Source: Acrasis kona | Taxonomy: Eukaryota; Heterolobosea; Eutetramitea; Acrasida; Acrasidae | NCBI GenBank assembly: GCA_026419775.2 | Contig: JAOPGA020000966.1 | Coordinates: 1 to 64,000, forward strand | DNA: 64,000 bases | Reading direction: 5' to 3' | Shown: positions 32,699-43,005 of the stretch, one piece after another | Layout of the letters: each line of letters opens with the position of its first letter | Position numbering within the stretch: the first letter of the stretch is position 1 | Made by a program: the position numbers and the translations under genes | Notes under the pieces: generated by a model | Databases searched by the model: none | The model's input: the letters and a program-made list of their open reading frames with translations, nothing else | What the model was told of the DNA's origin: nothing

Positions 32699-32962
32699 TC
32701 ACTTTAATGTCCATATAGAATTTGATCGGTGTTCAGAAATCACACGTTGTGAATAAGTTAAATTACTGCGTTTGTCCTCAACTATATCTTGAATAACGTA
32801 ACAGCTATGTGCTTGCATGCAGTCATGCATAGATCTGGGAAACCCAGTCTCAAAAGCAATGATGAACCCATCAAAGTCAAACAATAATTGTGTGACCATA
32901 CCATGCATCTGATAGTGTACTATACCAGAAATGTTGGTTCCTATACTTTTCCCACGCTTGGC
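32699..32962 (-). mobile_element. DDE transposase fragment, PIF/Harbinger-like
   Basis: An open frame with KRGKSIGTNISGIVHYQ, QLLFDFDGFIIAF and GFPRSMHDC resembles the middle of PIF/Harbinger-type DDE nucleases (D-x-G...G-x-PGS-x-HD). The usual PGS reads PRS. Neither the N-terminal nor the C-terminal part is present and no terminal inverted repeats were seen, so it is a dead fragment of a DNA transposon. Confidence 0.35.
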
Positions 32963-33244
32963 TTATTGTTTCTAGAAGGTAGTCTGTTGGACACTAATGG
33001 CTTTTATGGAGATTTGTTAGGTAACGCAACTTGATTCACTTTCCACTCAAATTCAAACTATGATTGTGCCTGCGTTGTAGGACAATCCAGGGACTATTTG
33101 AAGAATAATAACTGAGGGTTCTCTTTATTGAAATATGATTGTTGATTCATAAACTTTCTAATAGCAGCTGAGCTTGACTTAGCATTTAATCCAAATTATA
33201 GACCAAGGAATCTGGACTTAGATATTCGATATTCCAAAAACATC
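32963..33244. other. Intergenic, nothing recognised
   Basis: A/T-rich, no feature seen. Confidence 0.4.
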
Positions 33245-33652
33245 TTACCTACTATGTCGTCCTTTACATCTCCAACAGAGTAAATCCTCAGAACAAATCG
33301 TACATTTCTCAATAAACTGTGCCTCGACTTCTTCTTCGTTCCTTACTAAGTATTTTGGAATTGTTATATAGAGCGCTTTGATTCCCTGTATAATTACAAT
33401 TGATGTTCTTTCGTGTAAATGATCTCCTCTCAGCTCAACTAGTACCTCCTCTTTACTTCTGTTCAAAATTCTCCAAGTGCCCTCTATTTTGGCTAGCTCT
33501 TCAAAGTCTTTTACTCCTCCATCATGATTAAATTCAATGCTCGATTCTGCACTGAACGTTTTGTTTCTATACAACGTTATCGATCGCCTCTCTGTCCAAA
33601 TTATGCTCGTATCAAATCTTACAAACTCATTCAAAAACCCCATGCTCTCCAT
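33245..33652 (-). CDS. Hypothetical protein with C-terminal Cys cluster
   Basis: 135 residues from the ATG at 33652. The body is beta-rich with alternating charged residues. The end, CTICSEDLLCWRCKGRH, carries four cysteines and a histidine and could bind zinc. No family is recognised. It sits among broken elements, so it may itself be a fragment. Confidence 0.4.
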   Translation of the reverse strand: MESMGFLNEFVRFDTSIIWTERRSITLYRNKTFSAESSIEFNHDGGVKDFEELAKIEGTWRILNRSKEEVLVELRGDHLHERTSIVIIQGIKALYITIPKYLVRNEEEVEAQFIEKCTICSEDLLCWRCKGRHSR

Positions 33653-33898
33653 TTCCTGGAGGATTCATTGTTCGGTCAACCAAAAACTACAGAAAGAAAA
33701 ATACGAAAGATCATGTCGGAAGTCAATTTAGAGATCGCCAAGACAGTACGTAATTACGTCTTTCTCATTTAAACAAGACGCCTCGTTTCGATGCATTAAC
33801 TGGGATCTTGGTGTCACAAAGACAGACCTGGAAGGGGTTGATTCGGAAGTCCCACTTGGTAAAGGAAGTGCCGATTCAAATATCTGCCATATAAGAGC

Positions 33899-34191
33899 AT
33901 GCAACATTACCTAAATCAATACTGTTTGAGGTTTGGTGAACCAGAGAGTAATTACCGCATCTTCGTGAAGGAAGATGGTTCACATATGACAACAAAAGAT
34001 GTCACTGATATCATTAAGGAGATGATCTGGAATGCGTGACTAACAGTTCAATGTAGTGCTCGCTCTTTGAGATCTGGTGGAGCAACTGAGGCTGCGAAGG
34101 CTGGTGTACCTATTAATGTTATTATGGCCATTGGCAGACGGAAAACTGATTGCGTACTTCGCTACATCAGGGCTATTTGTGGTGCTTCTTA
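33899..34191 (+). mobile_element. Tyrosine recombinase fossil (Crypton- or DIRS-like)
   Basis: The C-terminal catalytic part of a tyrosine recombinase is visible: a SLRSGGAT box and, downstream, GR-K-TD...YIR as in recombinases of Cryptons and DIRS-type elements. No other part of an element is in view. It is broken (at least one interruption) and lacks the N-terminal half. Family choice between Crypton and DIRS cannot be made from this piece. Confidence 0.6.
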
Positions 34192-34757
34192 GAATCTGTC
34201 AGCATCGGGTATGAAATAAAGACTGATTCTTCTTCATCTGAACTCCCCTGTTCATATCATTTTACAATTCAGGTCTTCATCACACACATAACCTGGTGGC
34301 GAATTATATTATAAATAAACAGTACGAGCTGAAAGCCGTAGCATTTTGTAAATTTGTGAATTGAACTAGTATTATAAGGTTAGGTTATTTATCACTTTGT
34401 TTTCGTTAAACTGCTTATAATCTATTCTTAAATACTGTAGATGATATTAAATGAGTAGTTAGTATGATATAAAAATAAGGAACAAATAGAAGTAAATTTA
34501 AAAAAGTACAAATACGACTGATATTTTTCTGCTAGGGCCCTACTTTGCATCAATATAGTATAATAGAGATTTTTGCAGTCTTACAGTCCCTCGTTCATGA
34601 AAACTAGGTTTGTAGTCCAGTTCGCTGTTTCTAGAAGTAAATTTCACACCTATGTCACCGAATCATTTGACGTTATGATTGATTATAATTTTCAGTTAGT
34701 GACTACGTTGACGTTTCTGAAATAGGCAAAAATAAATTTACAAGGGAGAAAAAAGAA
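34192..34757. other. Intergenic, nothing recognised
   Basis: About 560 A/T-rich bases, promoter of the lipase gene. No repeat or RNA gene seen. Confidence 0.45.
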
Positions 34758-36673
34758 ATGGAAGTAGATGGTAGTGCACCTACACATCAAAATGAAAACT
34801 CATTGCCAGAGACGAACATCACAATCACCCCTGTGGCAGGAGTAAATGAGGAATCAAAACCCAGATTCAGTTTTAGGAAGCACAAAAGTACCACCATGTC
34901 CATGCCAGAGGAGGGATTTCAGCGATTCTCTTTAACATTGAAAGACAAATCACTAGAATCACCTGCAGCACTTCCCTCCAATCACAATTATTTGGACACA
35001 TCATCAGAAATGACCGATAGCGAAAAGAAGAGCGATGATCCACCTACTTTGCGTGAAATGATGCGTGCGTCAGCAAAATCTCTCAAGAAGGCCTTCCCAT
35101 CATATAAGGAGTTAACTGTGGCAGACATTACAATAGGTCTCGCCAGTGTTGCTGTTGAACATAAGAGGTTGAAACTGACAAGACAACTTCGAGAACAACC
35201 AACCTTACATAACAAAGAGAGTAAGGTTGTAGATAAGCAGCTACACGTCAATCCTGACGGCGTTGCTATTGAGAAAATCTTTTTGGCATCAAAAGTTCTT
35301 AGCTACTCAAACCTCGTGTATTATCCAATCATAAAGTACGAAGGGCAGTTATATCATCTTATTGAATCAGAGGACGAAACATTAGTTTCTGCAGATTCAA
35401 TAAGCAAGAGCAAAGAACACAAAAGATTTAGAGCCCAACCGGCTCATAATATAGTCAAACATGTTTCGGAAGCAAAACACATGAAACAAGCGTTTTTCGC
35501 CAAAATAGACGAAGACCTCAATGCGCTTGTAATTAGTGTGAGGGGAACTGACAGCAACATGGTAACTTAAATTTATTATTTGAGTATTAACTTCCATCAA
35601 AGGATGTTTGGACAAACTTTACTTGCGAACCAGTTCCATTATCCGTTCATCGTTATTATTCAAAAGACGCCGGAGATGACATGGTGTCTGGTACAGTTCA
35701 TGGTGGAAAGTTGGAAAGTGCAAAATGGGTTTTGACACAAGTTGCAGACGTCATTAAATTGTTATTTGATAGAGGTGATGAAACAGGAACAGACAATCCA
35801 TACGCCCACGTTCGCTTGGAGAGAATCATCACTGTGGGTCATTCCCTTGGTGGAGCCATATCTACTTTATTGAGCATCTTGATAAGAGAACACGTTGTAG
35901 AACAAAAATTCAATACTCTGCCAGACGTACGTGCGATCACTTTTGCATCATCTGCTTTCCTCTCTTATGATTTGTCCAAATGGTGTTGCGGCTTTGTAGA
36001 TTCATTTATAGTCGGTTATGATCTTGTCCCTAGATTTAGCGTAGGTCAGGCAGAAAAATTAAGGAATGAAATCCTTGGTACAAATTATCATGACACCGTC
36101 CAGGAATATCTCCAAAGGCACAGAAAGACCAATCGGCTCGTCAATGGTTTTAATAATTTCTTGTCAAAAAGGGGAAGAAATCCTCTGGTAAGGAGCGTCA
36201 GTAAAGACATAATAGCAGAAGATGCATCTGCCAAAGTTGATATTGAGGTCAACTCTGTTCCTCCTGTTGTTCCTATTTCGTACGATCAAGTCATAACAAC
36301 ATTATATCCGCCTGGAAATTTATATTGGTTTGTTCAAGAAAAACGGCAAAAAGAAAAGGACTTCTCCAAGGTTCTGTTTGAGTATATTGAACACAAATTG
36401 AGCAAGCAAGAGGAGTTGGATCAAGACATTGACCAGCAAATGACTGCGAAAAAACTCTTTAAACTTTGGAGGAAGGAACAAAAGATTAAGAAGAAAATGT
36501 TGAAGGAAAAGATTACTAAAAAGAAGAGAAAGACATGTGTTGTGAGACATGTGGACGCCAATCACTTTGATAGAATCATTTTGACCAGAAATGTCTTCAG
36601 CGACCACAAACTAATGAGATACTTTGATATATTTGAGTATATGACAAGTGAATGTAATAATTTTGTATTATAA
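34758..36673 (+). CDS. Class 3 (DAGL-like) lipase
   Basis: Exons 34758-35561 and 35603-36673 with a 41-base intron give 624 residues. An N-terminal disordered region precedes the hydrolase: FLASKVLSYSNLVYY, VISVRGTDS, the nucleophile elbow ITVGHSLGGAIS, GYDLVPRFS with the likely catalytic aspartate, and near the end DHKLMRYFD, where sn-1 diacylglycerol lipases have the catalytic histidine. The long basic insert before it (KKKMLKEKITKKKRK) may bind acidic membranes. No transmembrane helix is obvious. The last six bases overlap the next, convergent gene. Confidence 0.88.
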
Positions 36674-37135
36674 ATGCTGCTCTGACGAGCGTCTTTTTAA
36701 TGAAACACTTAATCTTAAATTACTGTTTTGATTTGAAGAGGTTTTAGGTAGAAACCAATCTTGTAGTAGGTATTCCTTGATGCTTTCCACATTATTGTTG
36801 TATGACCCAACTTCCACTCCAAAATAATCTTGTCCATTGTGTTCGATTAATCTAAATGGTTGTGAAAATAATACAAGACCCGTGTCTTGCATTTCCGACC
36901 TACTTTTTTTTCGAAGTTTGGCTTTTAAATGTTTTCCCATATATACAGGTGATGTAGCAATCCGTAGAAAATGTATTTTAACTAACGTTCTATTTAACTT
37001 CTTAATGACTCGAGTAAATTCTACACACGGCATTGCCACGAAACTTTGATTGTGCTTTTGTAGTACTATTTTGTAGGCATGTTCAAATGCAATTACTGAG
37101 GGCTGTTGTGTCAGTGCTTTGGTGCTGATTTGCAT
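36668..37135 (-). CDS. Hypothetical protein, 155 aa
   Basis: Frame from the ATG at 37135. Lys/Arg-rich in the middle (GKHLKAKLRKKSRSEM). An alternative 5' end is possible: an upstream frame (NDDLFLNLLLELEPQYPEDH) could be spliced on through a GTTTAT...CAACAG intron, skipping the first ATG, but I found no ATG in that upstream frame. No family recognised. Stops overlap with the lipase gene by six bases. Confidence 0.45.
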   Translation of the reverse strand: MQISTKALTQQPSVIAFEHAYKIVLQKHNQSFVAMPCVEFTRVIKKLNRTLVKIHFLRIATSPVYMGKHLKAKLRKKSRSEMQDTGLVLFSQPFRLIEHNGQDYFGVEVGSYNNNVESIKEYLLQDWFLPKTSSNQNSNLRLSVSLKRRSSEQHL

Positions 37136-37262
37136 AAACGTTTGTTGTTTAGACTTGGTGTGTGATCTTCAGGATATTGCGGTTCTAATTCGAGAAGTAG
37201 ATTCAAAAATAGGTCATCGTTATCTCGCTTAAACAAGTTGGGTTGAGTGCATTATTTAATAA

Positions 37263-37560
37263 TAGATTTATTTCAATTTAGTCATACGCCCCCTTCGGTA
37301 GCTGATGATAGGTCTGCCTGATCCGAATTCCTTCTGCAAACGAATCCAAATCATAACTGACACCATTGTTTGTGCTTCCTTTGACAACTTCTTGTCCATT
37401 TTCTCTTATAGAAATATTGGGGCCGGTAATTTGGACTGCAATTTGTACGAGCTATGGATTTGAATGCTTTTTCTTCATTGCTTTCTGGTTGTGCAACTCT
37501 ACTTGAGAGCTCTTCGTTCAAGATACATGTGTAGTTTGCACTTCTTTCGGACATTTCAAA
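37263..37560 (-). pseudogene. Damaged copy of the 39550-39867 gene
   Basis: DNA at both ends is nearly the same as in the second copy (MSERSANYTCILNEELSSR against MNYTCVLNEELSSR; shared 3' bases gtcatacgcccccttcggta). About 45 bases encoding the VILNKKSLSVEYVQ part are missing and the frame is shifted in the middle. It is a non-functional duplicate. Confidence 0.75.
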
Positions 37561-37673
37561 ATGTGTTTATCTCTTGGTTACAGAATACTGTAGTACACTT
37601 CAACAAAAGAAGTCAATCATGTTGCAATGTATAAAAGAAGTAAAAGTGGCGATCTAAACAATGTACTGTTTAT

Positions 37674-38387
37674 TTATTGACGCTTTCTTAGCTCAATGAT
37701 TTGTTTCATCAATCTGGTGATAAGGTCATCTTTTGGCATGATGCTATCCTTTGCTTCTCTGTAGTTTCCGCTGGCATCTTCGAACTCAAAGTCGTTGGCG
37801 GATGAGGTGGTGTTGAGATGGATATCCCATTTTCCAACGTAGGTCTTGATGTCGTCTAGATGGACAACTTCTGCAACCAATGAGGCGTGACCAGAACCGC
37901 AACGCTTGCATGAATCTCTGGGGTGTAGGTAGTAGTCCTTGTTGAAGTACAATTGTGTAGTGAAGGTATCGAACTTGACGGGTGACTTCTCTCCAGTGAT
38001 GGTGAAGTGAATGTGTGCTGGTCTGTAGCCATTGTCATCGTAACGTCCAGGGAAGATGGTGAGGAATTTGTAGTTACCATTCTCATCAGTTGTAATTTTC
38101 GACCTGCATTCGAAGTTTTTGCCAGAGGCACCTGGGCTGTACTCACCTCTCTCGTCTGCGTGCCAGATGTCCAAGGTAGCGCGTGGAATTGGTCGGCAAT
38201 TTGTATCGGTCAATTGACCTGTGACGTAAAGTCTGTCCGAGGCGGGTGTGTTTGTGCAAACAATGTTATCTCTAACTGGTGCACCGGGTTGGTAGTATGG
38301 ACCAAGGATATCCTTAGCTGTGGCAGGGCACTTTTGTGAGAGTGCAGACAATGCGAATAAGGCCAATAGTACGATGATTGTCTTCAT
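37674..38387 (-). CDS. Secreted intradiol ring-cleavage dioxygenase
   Basis: 237 residues. Signal peptide MKTIIVLLALFALSALSQ, then an intradiol dioxygenase core. All four non-heme Fe(III) ligands are visible: Tyr in WHADERGEYS, Tyr in FPGRYDDNGYRPAHIHF, and the two histidines of HIH. The arginine next to the second Tyr is present too. Such enzymes open catechol-type rings. Secreted single-domain forms are common in fungi and some arthropods, rare in protists, so horizontal acquisition is plausible. Cysteine pair CKRCGSGH near the C-terminus may form a disulfide. Confidence 0.9.
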   Translation of the reverse strand: MKTIIVLLALFALSALSQKCPATAKDILGPYYQPGAPVRDNIVCTNTPASDRLYVTGQLTDTNCRPIPRATLDIWHADERGEYSPGASGKNFECRSKITTDENGNYKFLTIFPGRYDDNGYRPAHIHFTITGEKSPVKFDTFTTQLYFNKDYYLHPRDSCKRCGSGHASLVAEVVHLDDIKTYVGKWDIHLNTTSSANDFEFEDASGNYREAKDSIMPKDDLITRLMKQIIELRKRQ

Positions 38388-38819
38388 GTTGTTTTAAAAT
38401 TATTATACTTGAGCTACGGCCCTTTTAAATAATAGAAAAATGTGCTCACTCCGGGGCGACCTATGGCAAGCTCATTGTCACACTTTTCTCCAAAAAGTCT
38501 CCTGAACCGGATATTGACATAATTCTCCTTCCTTAGTTACAATGGGTCAGTGAGCGGACAAAACATATGTAGTCGCGACAACTAAATTTGAGTGGGAAAA
38601 ATAGAACATTATGAACAAGAACCAGTTTAATGTACAATCGTGTAATTAGTCAATTGGACGCTGTAGCAGTGTCAGAAATGGGAGTACTTAGCAGAAACTA
38701 AAAATCTAAAAATACAAATACAGCGTTTATTTTATCAAGTGCCGACAAGACTATTATAATCTAGATGATTTCATGTAATTCACCTGATTTGTTCATCATC
38801 ATAATGAATATGAATTCAT
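38388..38819. other. Intergenic, nothing recognised
   Basis: Promoter side of the dioxygenase gene; no gene or repeat seen. Confidence 0.4.
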
Positions 38820-39235
38820 GTGTATGTACTCCTTTGAGGTGGACGAATTCTTTGTCTGTGATTTTGCTACAGTAGCTCAAATTGAGGGTAAGTATTCCTT
38901 CGAGATGAACAAATGCTTTGTCTGTGATATGTTCGCAACCATCATGTCAGTAGTGTGTATTCCTTTGAGGTAATGACTGCTTTGTCTGTAAGTCCACACT
39001 CGCGCATGCAAAGGGAATGTATTCCTTTGAGATGAACGAAAGCCGCATCTGTGATAAAATAGCAATAATTGACGTCAAGAGTATGTATTCCCTCGAGGTG
39101 AACGAAAGCTGCGTCTGTGATTTGACTGCAACCCCACATTATAAGTGTGTGTATTCCTTCGAAGTGAATGAATGATTTATCGGTGAGTTTAAAACTTTGG
39201 CCCGTGTCTAGAATGTGTATTCCTTGACACTTTCT
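38820..39235 (-). pseudogene. Leucine-rich-repeat gene remnant
   Basis: At least six units of about 60-72 bases repeat the pattern ITDAAFVHLEGIHTLDV (LRR of the TDKAFxHLxGIxTL type). Three units stay in one frame (about 39000-39235); the rest are present but out of frame and with stops. There is no start region or F-box. It is a fragment of a larger LRR gene. Confidence 0.7.
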
Positions 39236-39549
39236 TTTGTAATGTCTGCGTTGGTTACTTTTTCGCGAACGTTATATTTTGTCGCTCTCGAGTTTCTACT
39301 GTGTTTGTTAATATTGGTGCACGTATTACATAATGCAGCACATTAAAGAGGCAATGTGAAAAAGAACATCTTCACAGTCAAAAACAAAACTTTTCACATC
39401 ACTCTTGTATCTCTTTGTTCAAACAGCATTGCCATCATTGCTGTTTGTTCTCTACATCTTCAATGTAGACTCAAATTCATAGTAGGTCAACCAGTTGAGT
39501 AAAAAAAGAAAGCAGAAAATTATGGATCCATGAATTATATAGATTTATT
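39236..39549. other. Intergenic, nothing recognised
   Basis: Unique A/T-rich sequence between the LRR remnant and the next gene; no feature recognised. Confidence 0.4.
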
Positions 39550-39867
39550 TCAATTCAAAGTCATACGCCCCCTTCGGTAGCTGATAATAGGTCTGCCTGA
39601 TCCGTACTGTACATATTCAACACTCAAACTCTTCTTATTTAATATAACAAATCTTCCTCCTGCAAACGAATCCAAATCATAACTGACACCATTGTTTGAG
39701 CTTCCTTTGACAACTTCTTGTCCATTTTCTCTTATAGAAATATTGGGGCCAGTAATTTGGACTGCAATTTGTACAGGGGCTATGGACTTGAATGTCTTTT
39801 CTTCATTGCTTTCTGGGTGCGCAACTCTACTTGAGAGCTCTTCGTTCAAGACACATGTGTAGTTCAT
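39550..39867 (-). CDS. Small hypothetical protein, intact copy
   Basis: 105 residues (MNYTCVLNEELSSR...). Beta-rich with a Gly/Arg C-terminus (GSGRPIISYRRGRMTLN). A damaged copy lies 2.3 kb away, so the family is locally duplicated. The other copy starts four to five codons further upstream (MSERSA), a start lost here by base changes. No known family. Confidence 0.5.
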   Translation of the reverse strand: MNYTCVLNEELSSRVAHPESNEEKTFKSIAPVQIAVQITGPNISIRENGQEVVKGSSNNGVSYDLDSFAGGRFVILNKKSLSVEYVQYGSGRPIISYRRGRMTLN

Positions 39868-40214
39868 ATTTCTTTCTAATCGGTTGATGGTGTATTAATA
39901 AATATCCTTACAATTAATACATAATAACTAAACTGTTTGACTGATGCCATCACCTTTTTACATGAACTTCAAATCAAAACATTCGCACCTACCAATATAC
40001 AGCGATATCACATGCAGTGAGGATTTTAATTGAAAATAATAAATTTCTAAAACCCTTGTTGCCGAAAAACAAAGCAGGGTTACCCTTAAACCTTTGAACG
40101 GTAAAGCAAAATAAGTTTGTAAATTAACTGATGTTTATTAGAATTCAACATAAAATTTCTGTGCAAGGAACAACCATTAACCAAAAGTTTACCGAATCAT
40201 AGGTGCTAGGATTA
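39868..40214. other. Intergenic, nothing recognised
   Basis: A/T-rich, no feature seen. Confidence 0.4.
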
Positions 40215-40796
40215 TTACCCCTCATACCCAAACTCGTGAAGCACACTCTTCCACGCATCTTTGATGATTACTCCTTGGTTGTTCCATTGATTGACGAGGG
40301 AGGAAGCAGTATTATTACTGCTTTTTCTGTGGGCAATGGCATCTAATGCCACTATTACAGATTTCTTCTGTTTTAGTAGCTCTTGAATTGTTGCACGAAC
40401 ACATGAAGTAGATGTTACACCAGTTACAAGTACTTTATCACACATATCGACAAGGTCATCAAGTTCAGTGGTTTTATTGGCATCAAACAAATCATACATG
40501 TTATTTGTCTTCTTAATGGCGTGCAGATTGAATTTAGATGGATCTAAAAGAGATTGTTGACCCCTTTCCTCTGTACATAAATTTTCAAGTCCATCGGTTT
40601 TGAATTGTTTGACTTTGTATATTGATGTACATAAAACTGTCTTCACATGTGGCAGGTCTTTGCAACATTGCAGAACATCATCTAATACTGGTAGCACATC
40701 AATTAAAGGTTGAGAGTCTTCTTTGAACTTTTGGAAAAAGATTCCTCGTTCGTCCACAAAGTCAAAAACAGGATCGATGAAGATTACCAAAAGCAT
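40215..40796 (-). CDS. Isochorismatase-like cysteine hydrolase
   Basis: 193 residues, the normal size for the family. The Asp-Lys-Cys triad can be placed: D in VIFIDPVFDF, K in HAIKKTNNMY, C in VTGVTSTSCVRAT, followed by the expected VALDAIAHR segment. Family members hydrolyse isochorismate, nicotinamide or other amides; the substrate here is unknown. It lies 27 bases downstream of the BPI-like gene on the same strand, but shared transcription is not implied in this lineage. Confidence 0.85.
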   Translation of the reverse strand: MLLVIFIDPVFDFVDERGIFFQKFKEDSQPLIDVLPVLDDVLQCCKDLPHVKTVLCTSIYKVKQFKTDGLENLCTEERGQQSLLDPSKFNLHAIKKTNNMYDLFDANKTTELDDLVDMCDKVLVTGVTSTSCVRATIQELLKQKKSVIVALDAIAHRKSSNNTASSLVNQWNNQGVIIKDAWKSVLHEFGYEG

Positions 40797-40823
40797 GTTG
40801 GTTGGTTGTAATAAAAACTAATT

Positions 40824-42263
40824 TTATTTGAACATTTGCTTTGGTGGTGTAAAGTCAAAGTCACTAACAACACGTAGGTAACTATTCTCGTAATAAACTT
40901 GGGTGTCTCTCAAAACTACTCCTTGTACGGATGGAATCGGTATGCCATCCTTTGCATACTTATTGATAACAGGAACTACACCAAACTTCAATAGTGTAGA
41001 TATAATTTCGCCGACTGGACCTATGTCAAAGTCACCAACAATACTGTCCTTAATTTTACTAACACAACTCTTCAATTGCATGTCGGCTGTTATGACCTTG
41101 GAGGGATTGACCTCAACATCTGCAAGCATCACTAATTCTGTTACAAAAACAAAAGCTGTCACTATGGGTTTATTTGGGACCAACAGTTCAAATTTTAGGT
41201 GTCCAGCAGCCACAACCTCACATTTAGTTGTGTTGGATATTCTTATCAAGGGTGCACCATCGGCTTCCGCTATCACTCTAAATGGGACGTCAGGATACAT
41301 CTCGTAGATTTTTGGAATAAATAATCTAAACACATTTGTATTCATTAAAGGCGTCAGAATAGCAGGAGACAAGGAAGAGTTAATCATAATTCGAGAGGGC
41401 TCGGTTTGTATAGCCGCAAAAGAAGCAGAGTTTAATACGTATTCACTTAAAGTAATTTGTAACATTTTTGATGCATATTTAGGTTCATAATCGGGTAGTA
41501 CCTGTCTTTTGCCAGGGTATCTCGTTCCGCTACTATAAACTACTTCTCCTGAATTACCGGACAGCATGAAAACGTTTGGTCTAATTGTGATTTGCTTGAA
41601 GCCCATGTCTACAAAAATTCCATCTCTAATGGGTATTTTAACTGGGATGCTCTCAACGACTTTCTGGACGCTCTCCGCTACAGTTTTACTTAGTGCTGCT
41701 TGAATAGCACTTTCAACTGCATTTTTGACGGCCTTGTTAAATATTTTCAAAACAAAATTAAATAACCAACTCGCTCCGCCATGGAGCTTCAAGTTTAGAG
41801 ATACGACCTTTGCGTTCACATTTTTTATGGAAATGAGGGGCTTTTCATCTGGTGTTACTCCAATTTGAATTAGTAAACTCGCGTCCAAATTGATGGTCAC
41901 GTCTGCAGTGCCCTCTCCAGTTAAATGTGGCCAGGAACTCTTCCTGTACTTCCAGTTCAATTTGACTGCCGCCTCACATCCTTTAACTGCGACCTGTAGA
42001 CCGTCCTGAACCTGCAAATTAGCAGAGGTCAGCTTGAGATATTGTATTTTGATTTGACTGATGGAGAGTAAAAGACTTCCAATTGGTGTATCGATTTCTT
42101 CGCTGACATCCGGGATGTCTATAAATGTAATCTGTCTTTGAACCTCTGGAACGATTTGATTAGTTACGTACGTCAAGGTTTGCTGAGAAATCGTAACCTT
42201 CAATCCAGGCTCAACACAAAACGTGCTAATTATCAACAAAGCAAGGAAGATAATCTTCATCAT
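40824..42263 (-). CDS. Secreted BPI/LBP-family lipid-binding protein
   Basis: 479 residues, the size of BPI/LBP proteins. Signal peptide MMKIIFLALLIISTFC. N-terminal barrel features GLKVTISQQTLTYV, a helix VLKIFNKAVKNAVESAIQ near the middle of the first barrel, and a second domain beginning around SPAILTPLMNTNVFRL. The family binds LPS and other lipids in elongated pockets; in a bacterivore it could bind bacterial envelope lipids. Orthology to BPI itself is not claimed. Confidence 0.88.
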   Translation of the reverse strand: MMKIIFLALLIISTFCVEPGLKVTISQQTLTYVTNQIVPEVQRQITFIDIPDVSEEIDTPIGSLLLSISQIKIQYLKLTSANLQVQDGLQVAVKGCEAAVKLNWKYRKSSWPHLTGEGTADVTINLDASLLIQIGVTPDEKPLISIKNVNAKVVSLNLKLHGGASWLFNFVLKIFNKAVKNAVESAIQAALSKTVAESVQKVVESIPVKIPIRDGIFVDMGFKQITIRPNVFMLSGNSGEVVYSSGTRYPGKRQVLPDYEPKYASKMLQITLSEYVLNSASFAAIQTEPSRIMINSSLSPAILTPLMNTNVFRLFIPKIYEMYPDVPFRVIAEADGAPLIRISNTTKCEVVAAGHLKFELLVPNKPIVTAFVFVTELVMLADVEVNPSKVITADMQLKSCVSKIKDSIVGDFDIGPVGEIISTLLKFGVVPVINKYAKDGIPIPSVQGVVLRDTQVYYENSYLRVVSDFDFTPPKQMFK

Positions 42264-42399
42264 CTTTTGATGTCTGTTATTTTTGTAATCATGATCTTCA
42301 CAAAATATACTCCATCATAAAAGACTCAAGAGTATAAAAAGACAGAAAAAAAGTAAACAACGTTGCTTAACGAATGTGTTTGTTTTATTCAATTCATAC

Positions 42400-43005
42400 T
42401 TAGTTTGATTTGATGTGTTCGTCCTTAACGATGATAACTTCCATAGCATCATCTAGATTATGGTGAACAACAACTGTTGCCTCGTGTAAATCGTGCTTAA
42501 CTCCTTCGATTTGAAGAACGAAGTGGTAGTTAGTGCCGGCAACAATTTGACTGTGGACAGAAACTACCTTGGTAATCTTCATAACCTCACCGTGCTTGGC
42601 ACTCAAGAATCTGAGGGCCATGTTCATTGCTTTTCTCATGTCAGCGGACATTTCCTCGTGTTCGTGGTGTCCTCCCTCTTGGTGATGTTCGTGAATTTGC
42701 AAAATCTCCAAACTTCCCTCCAAGTCGTGAGCAATCATGGCGTCTAGGTCGTATTTGCCAGTAGTGGGTCTAGATACTCTCAACTTCATGTGGTAAATCT
42801 TTCCTGCAACAATTTGGTAGTGGACAGAAATCACCTCAACAAGTGTGGTTGTCTCGTTGTGTTGGAGTGAAACCTCTTGAACGACCAACTCAATAGCCTT
42901 CTTCATGTCAGGGGTAAGTTCTCCTTCATGTGGCTTTTTGCCTCCTGGTAAAGCCAACAAGACTGCGATGAGAGCGAACAGAACTGCAATGGTGAGCTTG
43001 GACAT
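42400..43005 (-). CDS. Secreted two-domain cystatin
   Basis: 201 residues. Signal peptide (1-20), then two tandem cystatin-like units. Each has the papain-binding QxVxG loop as QIVAG (near residues 64 and 153) and an N-terminal LTPDMKKAIE or MSADMRKAMN helix. A His/Glu-rich linker (EHHQEGGHHEHEE) separates them. It should inhibit papain-type cysteine proteases. The second PW hairpin of vertebrate cystatins is not seen, as is common in stefin/phytocystatin-like forms. Confidence 0.88.
   Translation of the reverse strand: MSKLTIAVLFALIAVLLALPGGKKPHEGELTPDMKKAIELVVQEVSLQHNETTTLVEVISVHYQIVAGKIYHMKLRVSRPTTGKYDLDAMIAHDLEGSLEILQIHEHHQEGGHHEHEEMSADMRKAMNMALRFLSAKHGEVMKITKVVSVHSQIVAGTNYHFVLQIEGVKHDLHEATVVVHHNLDDAMEVIIVKDEHIKSN

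Noticed and set aside
33524-33772. Plus-strand frame over the 33245-33652 gene
   Set aside because: Starts inside the reverse-strand frame and contains no recognisable motif; probably a shadow.
38820-39235. Reading the repeats as a minisatellite only
   Set aside because: Each unit translates to the same leucine-rich-repeat consensus in one frame over several units, so an LRR gene origin explains them better.
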